A stretch of 64,000 nucleotides of DNA from Panopea generosa (lineage: Eukaryota > Mollusca > Bivalvia > Adapedonta > Hiatellidae), in assembly GCA_029582155.1 (NCBI GenBank), contig CM055895.1, forward strand, positions 8,180,544-8,244,543, written 5' to 3'. The notes beneath the pieces were generated by a model. It had not been told where the DNA came from. It ran no database searches and worked only from the letters and a program-made list of their open reading frames with translations. A program made the position numbers and the translations under genes. Position 1 is the first letter of the stretch, and the number at the start of each line of letters is the position of its first letter. Below are positions 1 through 11,500 of this stretch, in pieces.

Positions 1-231
1 GTTAAAGTTTTGTGTGCAAGTACCATCAAGTTCATATATCATTAACCACTCAATGTATTTGATTGAAACTTTACACAAGCCTTCCCAGTCAACAATCCTA
101 CTACAATAACTAAGTTATATAACTTTTGCATGAATATAATTCAAATTATATTAAACATGTGTTTAATTATTTAAATACTTGAACTTGACTATTTTGAAAT
201 ATGCTCATACAATTGATTTGAAAATAATGTT
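1..231 (+). repeat. Interspersed repeat RA, partial copy
   Basis: This stretch opens with a 'gttaaagttttg...gcaagtaccatcaag' phrase and later has 'cttcccagtca' and 'acaataactaag'. The same phrases recur at about 1285-1430, 1450-1625 and 2780-2930. I treat it as part of the same non-coding repeat (here RA) that flanks the UBE4 exon. The 22-bp minisatellite follows directly. Confidence 0.6.
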
Positions 232-1075
232 TGATATGTGTGGAGCACATATTCTATATGTGTTAAGCACATGTTCTATATGTGTGGAGCATATGTTCTG
301 TATGTTTTGATCACATGGCCTATATATGTGGAGCATATATTTTATATGTGTGGAGCACATGTTTTATATTTGTTGATCACATATTCTTTATGTGAGGAGC
401 ACATGTTCTATATATGTTGTGCACATGTTCTGTATGTGTGAAGCATATATAAATATGTGTGGAGCACATGTTCTATATGTGTGGAGCACATGTCCTTTAT
501 ATGTGTAACACATGTTCTATATGTGTTGAGCACATGTCCTTTATGTGTGGAACACATGTTCTTTATGTGTGGAGCACATGTTCTTTGTGTGTAGAGCACA
601 TTTTCTATATGTGTGAAGCACATGTCCTTTATTTGTGGAACACATGTTCTTTGTGTGTAGAGCACATGTTATATATATGTGGAGCACATGTGTTCTATAT
701 GTGTGGAGCACATGTCCTTTATGTGAGGAACACATGTTCTTTATGTGTAGAGCACATGTTATATATGTGTGAAGCACATGTTCTATATGTGTGGAGCACA
801 TGTCCTTTATGTGTGGAACACATGTTCTATATGTGTGGAGCACATGTCCTTTATGTGTGGAACACATGTTCTATATGTGTGGAGCACATGTTCTTTATGT
901 ATTGAACATTTGTTCTGTATGTCTTGAGCACATGTTCTATATGTGTGGAGCATATGTTCTATATGTTTGGAGCACATGTTCTATATGCGTGGTGCACATA
1001 TTCTATTTGTGTGGAGCACATTCATGTTCTATATGTTTGTAACACATGTTCTATATGTGTAGAGCACATGTTCTG
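232..1075. repeat. 22-bp minisatellite, about 38 copies
   Basis: The unit is about TATGTGTGGAGCACATGTTC plus two bases, repeated with substitutions such as GAACACATG and TCCTTTATG. Because 22 is not a multiple of three, three units give a 22-residue periodic peptide. The unit rarely forms stops, which is why ORFs of 85-148 codons appear on both strands; they are not genes. Confidence 0.93.
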
Positions 1076-1262
1076 TTGTTAGAGAGCATCAGACTCCGTA
1101 TCAAAAGTTCATGAGCTCGATCCCCTGCCACAGCCTGGCTACATGTATGTGTGGTGTCCTTGAGCAAGACATTTTACATGCATACATTTAGTATTGGTTC
1201 TTCCCAGTCTTCAAACTTGATTTTTAGCTTGATTATTCGGTGAATAAAGAAAGCTATCCTAC
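1076..1262 (+). repeat. tRNA-derived SINE (family S1)
   Basis: A box-B-like 'agctcgatcccctgc' is followed by 'gtgtggtgtccttgagcaag' and 'agtattggttcttcccag'. The middle phrase recurs at 33430-33450. Related tails ('gtttcacaatcaa...aaataagtt') occur at 7905-7990, 25285-25344, 33700-33770 and 49550-49600. The head resembles a decayed tRNA; no intact tRNA can be folded by eye. Confidence 0.65.
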
Positions 1263-1269
1263 TCACCCG

Positions 1270-1990
1270 AGCGTCGTGTCGCACCTTGGTTAAAGTTTTG
1301 CATGCAAGTCCCTATCTCAGTAATCATTGTATATATTGACTCGAAATTTTAAACAAGTCTTCCCAGTCATCAACCCTATTACAATGACTAAGTTAGATAA
1401 CTCTTGCATGAATATAATGCAAAAAATTACTCTTCTTTGACTTAAAAAATCTGGTTAATGTTTTGCGTGCAACTACCATCAAATCCATATCTCACCAGCC
1501 ACTTAATGCATTTGATTGAAATTAACACAAGCCTTTCCAGTCATCAACCCTACAACAATAACTAAGTTTGATAACTTTTGTATGAATATATTAATACAAA
1601 TTATTGCCCTTCTTTGACTTAGAAATTTTCGTTAAAGTTTTGCGTGCAATTACTGTCAAGTCCATATCACAACAACAACTCGATGTATTTGATTGAAACT
1701 TGACATATGACTTTGTAGTCGTGAAACCAACAAAATTAATTAAGTGGGATATTTTTTTTGCAAATTAGGGCCTTGCTTAACTTAAGACATTTTATAACTC
1801 AGCAGTCACTGCATGTATTGAATTGAGACTTTATACAAGGTATTGCAGTTATAAGACTTACTCAATTTTGTCAATTTTGTAAGTTAGATAACTCTTATTT
1901 TCTTGGATTTGTCATCAGTTTCAATCAAATTTGTACTTTTGTGACAAATATTTGAATAGTCGAGTGTGCTATCCCTTTGACAGCTCTTGT
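1270..1990 (+). repeat. Interspersed repeat RA, copy 1
   Basis: It begins near 'gctatcctactcacccgag', runs through 'ttggttaaagttttgcatg', 'acaataactaag' and 'cagttataagacttactca', and ends near 'gaatagtcgagtgtgctatc'. The same order of phrases occurs at 2745-3305, so the two are diverged copies of one repeat lying either side of the UBE4 exon. No long ORF is present. Confidence 0.75.
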
Positions 1991-2138
1991 TCTATGTTGT
2001 AAGAACATTGTCACAGTCAATGTAAAATAAAGCAATTTTAACTAAGAGCACAGACTTGACTGTGAACAATACAGTACTCCCATAGTTTCTGTATATTACA
2101 TTGTATCCCAGAATGTCATCATTGCATTCCTATTTCAG

Positions 2139-2256
2139 TGACCAGATGGATCCGTTCAACAGACAACCTCTCACTCTAGACATGGTTGTACCAGCAGACG
2201 ATCTCAGAAACAGAATACACGCATGGATAAATGAACAAAGAACTAAGCAATCCTGA
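2139..2256 (+). CDS. UBE4A: Ubiquitin conjugation factor E4, last coding exon (U-box C-terminus)
   Basis: A pyrimidine-rich acceptor ending 'cctatttcag' precedes an exon whose first base completes a codon. The exon then encodes DQMDPFNRQPLTLD and continues to WINEQRTKQS and a TGA stop, 38 residues in all. The DPFNR-x-PLT core, followed by a P-x(4)-L-x(3)-I-x(2)-W pattern, is the C-terminal half of the U-box of E4 ubiquitin ligases, which bind E2 enzymes and extend ubiquitin chains. The 'DQ-DPFNR' and 'PLT-D' features look closer to UBE4A than UBE4B, but that choice is inference from memory of the families. The exon carrying the first half of the U-box is not visible in 1-2138, so the gene enters from the left. 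It is convergent with the - strand gene ending at 12175. Confidence 0.85.
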
Positions 2257-2744
2257 TTTGTTGTGTTTCTCATAACCAGAAAACAGATTTTTATAGACAA
2301 AACTACAAAACATTAAATAATCAGGGCATTGATATGTTGAGATGTCATAAACAAACTGGAAGAGACTGGATGGGTTTATTTTTCAAGAACTAACAAATTG
2401 AGAGATAATCATTTATTGCTACTATCCCAGCAAGGAGACAAGAAAGGATTAATGTAATGGAGAAAATGAAGAGACAATTATCATGTATTAAATCCGTCAT
2501 TACTGGAAAATTTTTAATAAACCATTCAAACATTATAAAAATTCCTCTTGCAGCCATATGATGATTAAATTATTGATCTATTGTGAATTGTTCTGTATAT
2601 TGTGCTCTGTTTTTATCATTTTATTAAGGTCCATCTGGTAAGCCTCAGTTTCAGGGTAAAAAAAATAAAATTAAGGTTTTAAAAATTAGTTAAAGATAGT
2701 AAATGCAGATCTCCCACTGTTTGTGGGTATTAAAAGAATAAGGA
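2257..2744 (+). other. Probable 3' UTR of the UBE4-type gene
   Basis: Non-coding AT-rich sequence follows the TGA stop. It contains an AATAAA at 2516-2521, a plausible polyadenylation signal about 260 bases after the stop, and another AATAAA-like stretch near 2665. No repeat family seen elsewhere in the window is evident here, in contrast with both flanks. Confidence 0.5.
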
Positions 2745-3305
2745 AGGCTATTGTACTCACCTGAGTCCCAGCATCAGCATCACAGCTTGATTAAAATTTT
2801 GCATGTAAGGCTATATCTCAGTAACCAATGCATGTATTGCAATTAAACATCATACAAGACTTCCCAGTCATCAAACCGACTACAATAACTAAGTTAGATA
2901 ACGCTTGCTTCTTTGCAGTGCATATTATGGGTTGTTTGACTAAAAAATTCTAGTTTTATTTAACATCAAGTCTATATATCACTAACAACTCAATAAATTT
3001 GAAATTTTATGTAAGGCTTAATATGCAGTTATGAATCCAAAGTGAGATAACTCTAGGCAGATCTTTTGTGTAAATTATGGCCTTTTTTTATATAACTTAG
3101 AAATTCTGGTTAAAGTTTACATCTTAGTAGCAACTGCATGTATTGCATTGAAACTTCAAACGAGGTTTTGCAGTTATACAACCTACTCAGTTTAGAAAGT
3201 GAGATAATTATTATATACTTGGATTGGTCATCAGTCTCAATGTGAAAGTTTGTACTTTCAATGATTAATGACAAATGATTGAAATAGTCAAGCACGCTAT
3301 CTTAT
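2745..3305 (+). repeat. Interspersed repeat RA, copy 2
   Basis: It mirrors copy 1: 'ggctattgtactcacctgag', then 'ttgattaaaattttgcatg', 'acaataactaagttagata', 'cagttatacaacctactcag' and 'gaaatagtcaagcacgctat'. It is in the same orientation as copy 1 and somewhat shorter. Confidence 0.75.
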
Positions 3306-3388
3306 TGACTGCTCCTGTTTTTATGTGCTATTACATAATGCCTATTACCTCATAGGACTGCAGAAGGTGTATGTTATATATATGCATA

Positions 3389-3972
3389 CAAGGTGTGTTA
3401 AAAAAATATGCAGACTTTTGTAATATTTTCAAAATTTTATGTAGTACATGAATAAAAATTATATTGGCATAAAAAGTAATATAATTACTCTATGAGATTG
3501 CAAAATTTCATATTGATATTGAATACTGATATGTAGCAACAGCACTAGAAAATATTCGTGTTATGGCTACCCGGAGCAATCTGATGATGTCGGCGATATC
3601 AAGTATTTGCACAATGTTTCGCCAGTTAAATATACATGAATTCAGTTTTAAACTCATCGCATCATTGCACAGTTCAAGTAAGAGTGATATAGAGACGTGT
3701 ATGATAAATACTTAGGTGAAAAGACATATATGAAGGGTATCCTGGTGGGTACTTTGACAAGATGTGATATGGCCGATTAAACGTCCTGCAAACATATGAC
3801 ATTATGTCATCAAACTGCTCCAGTTAGTCATTAACCGTGGTAGCTACATAACTGTATTCGATATAGATACGAAATTTGGCAATTGCATAGAGGAAACATT
3901 ACTTTTTATGGCAATTATAATTTAAATGTTGAAAATATTACAAAAGTCCAGATACTTTTTTAACACACCGCT
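3389..3972. mobile_element. Non-autonomous DNA transposon with long TIRs and a 10-bp target duplication
   Basis: The left end reads GGTGTGTTAAAAAA and, some bases on, GACTTTTGTAATATTTTCAA. The right end, read in reverse, reads GGTGTGTTAAAAAA and GACTTTTGTAATATTTTCAA. Similarity between the arms continues for roughly 135-155 bases, including CATAAAAAGTAAT, with one indel. Both sides are flanked by TATATGCATA (3379-3388 and 3973-3982), an apparent 10-bp target-site duplication. Long TIRs with a 9-11-bp duplication are typical of Mutator-like elements; that assignment is inference. No transposase ORF is visible inside. Confidence 0.85.
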
Positions 3973-3982
3973 TATATGCATA

Positions 3983-4885
3983 AATTTGAACACTGGTAAA
4001 AAATAACAATGGATCTAGATTCTAGGTGGTATCATCCACTTGATTTATTTCTGAAAATAGAAAATACAAAAATGGTACAAAGATAACTTTCAGTTTGACC
4101 ATGACTATAAATAAGGGTAAAGGTTGTCTGCTGATTATCGTATCATTACTTGTGGTAGCTATGCAGCAGACTACCTGATGATCATTCACCTCATTTATAA
4201 GGTGCTAGGACTTTTTATTTCGCTCCATTTTGAAATATTACACATTCTATTGGTCTGATTGTCTTATTGTAAATTGAAGCTAGGATAGTTCATGGCTTTG
4301 TCATCCTCAATCAGTGAAGTGTTAAGACAATGTTTATAGGTCAGTAATTTCATGTGACCTGACGATTGCTTGTTGGTAGTCCACCTGTCACCACTGAGGA
4401 TGTGGTTTTAGCCCATTTCGGGCGATTCTGCTCATATTCGTTCTTGGGTCTTCCACCACCAATAACTGGATATGCAGTGTACAACCTTTCATAATATGTT
4501 AAAAAGGGCATTAAACCACATTAAAAATAACTTTGGCCAATCAAAATACATGTAATTGACCCGACGTGGGCTGTCTATCAAATTAGTCCATAATCCAAAC
4601 AATGATCAATATTGGTTGCTTTGCCTCCATTTTCCTTAGACAAACAAACGGTGTCTTTAAGTAAACACTAACTTGTATATACTTGGACAAACAATGCCAT
4701 GTGGCCAATTGGCAGAGCGATAGTCCTTCTCACATCGGGTCAGTTTGTTTAAGATGTTGTGTATTGCTGCTGTACAAGCACACAATGTTGAATACTCGGC
4801 CACTGTCATATAGTTTATTCTTACCTTTAACGATTTAAGCATAAAATTGTTTTTCTACATTTGGGTCATCATGACCAGACTCTCA
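3983..4885. other. Intergenic sequence, no gene seen
   Basis: No supported ORF or splice-linked exon was found. A phrase around 4380-4460 ('caccactgaggatgtggttt' and 'gggcgattctgctcat') has the look of a decayed repeat, but I found no second copy in this window. Confidence 0.4.
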
Positions 4886-5300
4886 TGTTAATGAGCTCTT
4901 GTTGTTCCAGCTAAGTATAGAATCACTGCCAATCTCTGCAGAGGGGTAGGAATCCTCTGAATGGGTGTCTTGTTTGTTTTATCATTTTTTGTTATGTTTA
5001 TTATTGTTGTTAAATTACCAACCCCTGTATGGTTCCATGGAGCCATATGAGTGATGACAAGAATAGGATCACTGTGGCCCATGCATGTCATAAGAAGCGA
5101 CAATTTGATTTATACGATAGAATTTGCTGAAACTCTGCAGTTCTGCAGGTATCAAGGTTCTAGGTACATTCTACATATTCATTTATTGATGTGTTTTTTA
5201 TCTGTATCTTAATTTGTTGTTTTTGTACATGTATAGTGAACCTGGAATCTGCCGTTGGATCACCCGTAATGTGTTGGTATGCCGTAAAACCCCATTCAGC
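4886..5300 (-). mobile_element. 430-bp interspersed element (R430), reverse copy
   Basis: On the - strand it reads the same as 30405-30845 and 47488-47912. Shared blocks include a 'ctctgcagag' block beside 'aggattcctacccct', 'atggctccctggaaccac', 'cttgatacctgcagaactgc' and 'attccaggttcactatacat'. ORFs inside (71 and 66 codons) also occur in the other copies only as repeat-derived frames. No TIR or RT motif is seen; its class is unknown. Confidence 0.8.
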
Positions 5301-5389
5301 CAGTTTTAGAGTCAGATTAGGACCTTTGTATATCTTTGCAGATGCGTAGGATTCCTCCAAATGAGCTTAGTGTTTTATGACTTTTTGTC

Positions 5390-5645
5390 ATGGTCATAGT
5401 TATCACTTGTCAACCAACGGTACCTCTTATATGTTGTAAGAGGAATCAAATTTGGAATATTCTATATCATTAGAACTTGTTTATTCTTGGCATGGCTTGG
5501 CTTTGATCCAGGTTTTAGTGTCATTGCGCATATTTATTTGTTGATATATTTTATTTTATTTTATTTGTATATCAGGTATACATGTATTAGGTGTCTTTGT
5601 ATGTGTGAAGTGTCAGATTGGAATCTTCCTACCTGGTGGTGTTAT
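5390..5645 (-). repeat. Possible degraded second R430 copy
   Basis: The phrases 'ggaatcttcctacctg' and 'tatatcaggtatacatgta' and a 'tatttatttgttgata' block resemble R430 in reverse order. The rest is too diverged to align by eye. Confidence 0.3.
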
Positions 5646-5699
5646 ATTTAACACAAACATTCTTGTGTGCTGAACAATGTGAAACTCAAATCCATTCAT

Positions 5700-5960
5700 T
5701 TTTTAGCTCTATTGGCCAAAGACCAGAAGGGCTTATGCAATGGCACGTTGTCCGCCATCTGTTGTCTGTTAGCAGCACTTTCATTGAAATCACTAGGTCT
5801 ATTAAACTTAAACTTCACATGGATGCTTCTATTACTAGGAGACTGTACAAAAGTGTGTTTTTTTATCTGAAATTCGAAATGGCCACCATTACTAAAAACA
5901 GTCCAAAACTTAAAAAATCTTCTTCTCGTGAACCGCCCAACAAATTTTGAAAATATCAGT
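5700..5960 (+). repeat. Interspersed repeat with 'agctctattggccaaagacc' start
   Basis: The opening phrase, followed by 'agaagggcttatgcaatggc', is met in reverse as 'gctcttctggcctttgggca' at 51851-51870, so this is an interspersed family. The 110-codon ORF at 5618-5950 runs across it and has no recognisable domain; I do not call it a gene. Confidence 0.6.
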
Positions 5961-6798
5961 TTCTGTCACACATGTTCATATATGATATAAATTATTTACA
6001 TCAGCAAGAGATTGAAGATTCTGCAAAACAAAGGGGCGGGGATATATTGTGCCCTGCAAGGTGACTTTTACTTATACATAGGAATATTATAGAGAAAACT
6101 GATTTTTTTCCTTTTTCGCATCCATGTGTACAAAAAAACTTGATTTTAAAATCTAAAGCAATTCTGCTTATAACAAATCCATAAGATTTGGTGATTGAAG
6201 TTTTGACAAATCAAGGGACTCGGATGTATACAGGTTCTGTTCAGGGACTAAATTTATTTTTAAAGATGAATGGTATGGGAATTTAAAGTATTTCCTTTTC
6301 ATAGCAATTAACTTTTTGTTCAGCATGGGTGTGGTGGGTTATTTATCCACAAGTTGTTAAGACGACCCCCAAAGAGGGTAAATATTGTGAAATTCCAGTT
6401 ATGTTAAGAGAATTCTTAATAGTGATATATTAAAGATTTATTTCTTTTACATTTTTTGAAAAGATTAGTATGCCTTTTGCTGTTGCTGTGGGCATTTCCA
6501 TCACTGTTTACTGTTTTAATATGTCAATCATAGATAATATACAATAAACACTGATCTGTTTTGAATTTCAGACTAATTCCAGACTACATGTAATTGTTCA
6601 TCTTTCCTTCAGTAGCAAAATCTATCCCATAACTACCGTACCTGTATATAGGTTAGATTTAATATTTTTTAAGCTTTTTTGCATGAATTGAAACAATGGA
6701 AGGTGATTACATGTTTATAATAAATGGTTTGTGTAAGTGTCAATTTTATCAATTTTAAGTGTTTTGAGACTCCATAGATTGATTATCTTTCCTTTTTT

Positions 6799-7545
6799 AT
6801 ACCCCCGACAAACGAAGTTTGAGGGGGTATATTGGAGTCACCCTGTGGTCGGTCTGTCGGTCGGTCTGTCCGTTGCAATTTTCTTTGTCCGGAGCATCAC
6901 TTGAAAAGTACTGAATGGAATTTCATCAAACTTCATACAATGGTAGAATATAATGAGAGGAAGTGCAGTGTATAAGAAACATAACTCTATTCTTGCTAAT
7001 TACAGAGTTATTGCCCTTTGATATTTTTTCTTGTCCGGAGCATAACTTGAAAAGTACCGGATGTAATTTCATCAAACTTCATACAATGGTAGAATATAAT
7101 GACAGGAAGTGCAGTGTACAGGAAACATAACTCTATTCTTGCTAATTACAGAGTTATTGCCCTTTGATATATTTCCCTTGTCCGGAGCATTACTTTTAAA
7201 GTACTGGATGGAATTTCATCAAACTTCATACAATGGTAGAATATAATGACAGGAAGTGCAGTGTACAGGAAACATAACTCTATTCTTGCTAATTACAGAG
7301 TAATTGCCCTTTGATGTATTTCCCTTGTCTGGAGCATAACTTTAAAACTATTGGATATAATTTAATAAAACTTCATGCAATGGTAAACCATTTTCTGTCA
7401 TGGTGGCGTTCGGGGGTATTCATCACCTTCAGTGATAGCTCTTGTTTAATAAAACTTCATACAATGGTAAACCATTTTCTGTCATGGCGGCGTTCGGGGG
7501 TATTCATCAACTTCAGTGATAGCTCTAGTTTCACACAATTTTTTT
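6799..7545 (+). mobile_element. Hairpin-ended repeat element with internal 147-bp tandem units
   Basis: It starts with a hairpin, ATACCCCC ... AAAC gaa GTTT ... GGGGGTAT (6799-6830). After a 'ggtcggtctgtc' stretch, units beginning TTGTCCGGAGCAT start near 6885, 7031, 7178 and 7325. The period is about 147 bp and the last unit is truncated. The right end contains an 84-bp direct duplication, each copy ending 'cgttcgggggtattcatca' (about 7365-7445 and 7449-7530). I associate this type with bivalve genomes; its mobility mechanism is not evident. Confidence 0.8.
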
Positions 7546-7740
7546 ATATGAAATAAATTTGCCTTAAAAATTGCATTTACCGGAACTCTGCACAACTCAC
7601 AGTAAGAAATAAACATTGATGTCAGTCATTATCAAAAGTTTATTCTTTACGAAAAAAAAATGTTTTGCCAAAAAAATTAATATATTGCCAGTCTTTGTCA
7701 AGTAATCAGTACTGGTGACTTGTCACCATTTCTCGTATAA

Positions 7741-7990
7741 ATAAACTTGGGTCCTCTGTGGCCGAGTGGTCTAAGCTAGGGAGGTACCGTAAAGTTACAT
7801 AAAAACTTATGATATTTTTAAGAAAATTTGTAAGTTTTTACTTTGTGAAACGGTCTTTTTTACGTAAGTTCAACTTATGTAAAAACTTTATCCACATATG
7901 CTTTGTACTTGTTCTACCAAGGAAGACTTCAAGCATGATTTGTAAAACTTTGTTTCACAATCAATGTAAAGTAAATAAGTTAATATAATT
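7741..7990 (+). repeat. SINE remnants: S4 tRNA-like head and S1 tail
   Basis: The phrase 'gggtcctctgtggccgagtg' then 'gtctaag' at 7749-7776 is the tRNA-Leu/Ser-like head of family S4, seen in reverse at about 24070-24100, 31750-31775 and 51555-51580. From 7905 a separate S1-type tail ('ctttgtttcacaatcaatgt' and 'gtaaataagtt') follows. The head is cut after about 30 bases. Confidence 0.6.
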
Positions 7991-8397
7991 CATGCATATT
8001 GCTTTGGAGAGTTGTTAGATCAGATTTGGCAGTTTAAATGTATACCTGTGATACTTCAAGTAATCAATTATATTGGGGAATACAGGTTAAGTGTGAAGAG
8101 AGTGCAATAATGTTATGCCACAACATATTTTAGCCAATTGGTATTATAGGTACATGTAGATATAATAGTATAGTATGGCATCGGTAAATTAGGATATATT
8201 TGAGGTTTGTATCAAAAGAGAAATCTTAAAATTATATATATGAAGTTGAGAAAGGAGATATTTTATGCTGCACCTAATTGTTGTTATTTGTTGCGATTTT
8301 TTATAATCATGCATAAATTATTAAAATATGAATTTTGTTTTGCTTTTTCTACCAACTGACTTTTAATACATTAAATGTCCAAGTAGCCATTACTGAA

Positions 8398-8565
8398 AAT
8401 TGTGTCTCATTGTCATTCTTTTCTCACTGTTGATACAAGTGGAAAAGTTATCAGTTACTTGAGGAGATGGGTGTGCTGGAGTACTAGTTAACCTTCCAGG
8501 ATCCATGGAAAGAGGGTTAGGTTAGCTAATTGTCTGCTAGCCCTCGATGGCATGAAAATGATTCT
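8398..8565 (+). repeat. SINE family S3, 3' part
   Basis: It contains 'tgtctcattgtcattctttt', 'tcactgttgatacaagtgg', 'agttatcagttacttg', 'ggttaaccttccaggatcc'-like sequence and 'ctagccctcgatggcatgaa'. Matching blocks are at 18715-18860 in the same orientation and at 34860-35160 and 16265-16440 in reverse. The tRNA-like head is missing here. Confidence 0.65.
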
Positions 8566-11500
8566 AAATATTCAAACATATACATGTCACTGCATAATGA
8601 AACAGAATACATTATTTTTCCACCAAAGTACAGATTTGAATATTTTTGGCAGGGCCTTGATTTAAAACTTATTTGGTGAAGCAGTGAAACCCAATTATTG
8701 CTTAAAACTGTGAACTGGAACTGCGGATAAAAAAAATTCCATAATAAAATGGAAAGATAAGAATCTTATATGGGTTTAAAGTTGGAATAGAAAATTCCAT
8801 CCCAACTGTTTTTGAGAAATCGAGGCTCTGTCAAGTCCCTGTGAAAACAGTTATCTCCAGGGACAGAATTTTTTATCCAAACCAAAAAAGCCATGAATTA
8901 TTCTTTTTCATGCATACCAAACACATCGAGTTATATATCTAAATGTAATCCATCATATTTTAGTACGATTGTTTTCAAAATGTCAAATCACATGTATATA
9001 ATTTATGTCATACATTTATCATTTTGCGTCCTAGATGGTTCCGTCACTGCACAAGAATTATTTTGGCCCTAGGGCAAGTTAGAAATTTCTTGCCCACATA
9101 AAAATGCAGATATTCTTACCTGGTATGCAGGAAAAAATGATTCTGACAGATCCAGTCTATGGGAGGAGCTAGCTTATCATGGATTTATGGGATGGACTGG
9201 TCAGTATATAAGGATTTCTTCATTTTTCTGACCATTTGTTGAAAGACGTACGCTTTTATTTACACACATATCTGATTTGTGGAATAGATAAACTACACTT
9301 CAAACAGTAAAGTTAAACATTATTATTTTATTTTTTGGCATTTTGAACATGATTAAAAACAAGGATAACAGTTAAAATGTATGGGTGGTTAACGGGGATG
9401 GGCTTGTAGAGTACATGTCGGCAATCTGTCCACAGCTTCACAAGGAACAGTATTATTAAAATTCTTTCAAAAGTGGACTAATTGGATTAAAAAGCAAGTG
9501 GCAAGTAAAGTATCTGTGCCATAAGCAAACAAAAAATATGAAATTAAAAATAATTTTTCACATGATGGATTATTCATTTTAATTTTGGATGATGATAACT
9601 ATCACCCACAGACGAATTAATTAGAAGTTTTCATGTTGCAGAAATGTATTTAAAAATTGGCCACAATTTTCCATTTATCTGTAGTAAAATTTAAACTTTT
9701 AAATCAACTTTATTAGTATACATGTACATTAATGAGAATTTCAAATATAAAGTATTCTAACAATCTCCCAAATATTAAGCATTCTAACAATCTATTTTAA
9801 CAATCTGTCAAATATTCTAACAATCTCTTAAGGCTTCTGGAAAAAGTGAAGCATTTTCTGAATTAAAGTTTCACCTTTCATATCAGAAATGACATTCTCT
9901 GCAGAGTTTTCTTTCAAAAGGTAATACTAGGGGTTGGACTTCTCTATCTTAAACACACAACTTTATTATTATTAAAATATGCTGATTTTTCAGCATTGTA
10001 AATTTATTTACTAGCACATGAACTTTTTTTTTATCTCAAACATACAATCAGATACACAAATCTGTTCTCAGTAAAACAGCAAATCCTTATAACAGGCATT
10101 CCAGAACTTAATCTAGCATAAAACTGATGTAGTTAATCTACATGTAACTTCTTGGTACATTCATAAATAGTTTATTGTACACTTGGACTACCATATAGTT
10201 CTAATTATTATGTCAACCTCTGAGCAAACATCAACAATAAACTTAAGATATAAAACAATGAAAAAATCAAATGACAAAAAAAAATACCTCCTAACTTTAC
10301 ATTCATTAACAAACCCGTGTGCAATATGCTTTCACTAAAGAAATTCCATATCTGTATAATATATTGAGCAAAAAGTAAATAAATTAATAAATAAGGATAT
10401 TTGTAAGCACTATTTTTTTCCGTCAATGATAAAATTAGTTGTACATGTATTATGCAGTGTAACAGGTGTATATATAAAAAAACTTTTGTCATTACATAAA
10501 TCACAAGAGTCCAATGTCCAATCTTCAGTTTCATTTGTCAGTATTTAAATAAAGACGGCAATTAAAAAAAAAATACAATCGGCCCACAAGTTAAAAAAAT
10601 AAAAAATAACTAATATTGCATTTAAAAAAAAACTACTGCTGGAGCATATTTTGTTTAGTTTCAAAACTTGAATTATGACTGCTCATTCACAGTCAACAAC
10701 CAATATTTTGATTTTTTAATTTTGTTAATGTTTTAAATGGAACTTAAGTCTTTACAGGGAAAGGGGCAATAATGCATATATTTGGTACCGTATTTGGCAC
10801 ATTTATATTTATTTTTATAAATACAACACTCTATATATCAACTGTTTTCCCATACGTGTATATCAATTTTCCTTCAATTGTGAAACAATCTATTACATTA
10901 CTTAGACAAATCAGTTTCCAAGTCTCCCAGGGTAGAACCAGTACTTAACATGTGTACATATATATGTGACACCATATGTAGCCCTGACAGAGGATTTGTC
11001 TAAGCTGTTATAACAGAGGATAAATACACTATGGTTTAATAAGTTTTTAGCAGTAGTTAAAATGAATGGAGTCACTATCCTTTTCACCATATTATTGGCC
11101 ATGTAAAACCCACCATCCATTTCCTTCTTATTTTATTGTGAATGAAACATTTTAAAGGATTGTCATTCCTAGAAATACCCAAATCAAAGAAAAATAAATT
11201 TAATTATTTATCGGCATCTTCAGTGTCAAAAATTCATTAGCAAAAGTAGAGGTCATATTTCATCCTAGAGATTTTGTTCTATTCAGTGTGTGCCCTGTTG
11301 ATAAAGTGAAAGGAAACTTCAGAAATAATGGAATCATACCCTAATTTTCAAGCATTATTTTATTCCTAAATTCACAATTCACCCATGACATACTTTTTAA
11401 AAATGTTTCAAATATATCAATAAAGCCATTCAAATCATAAAATGAGCATTAAAATAAGAAAAATTACTTTTTATAATACAGTAAATTAGGTCCTGTATTT

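Noticed and set aside
238-1042. Cys/His-rich repeat ORFs on both strands
   Set aside because: The 22-bp minisatellite lacks stops in several frames; open frames on both strands at once are a repeat artefact.
10208-10534. 108-codon hydrophobic - strand ORF
   Set aside because: Low-complexity AT-rich sequence in a probable untranslated region; no domain, splice site or conservation evidence.
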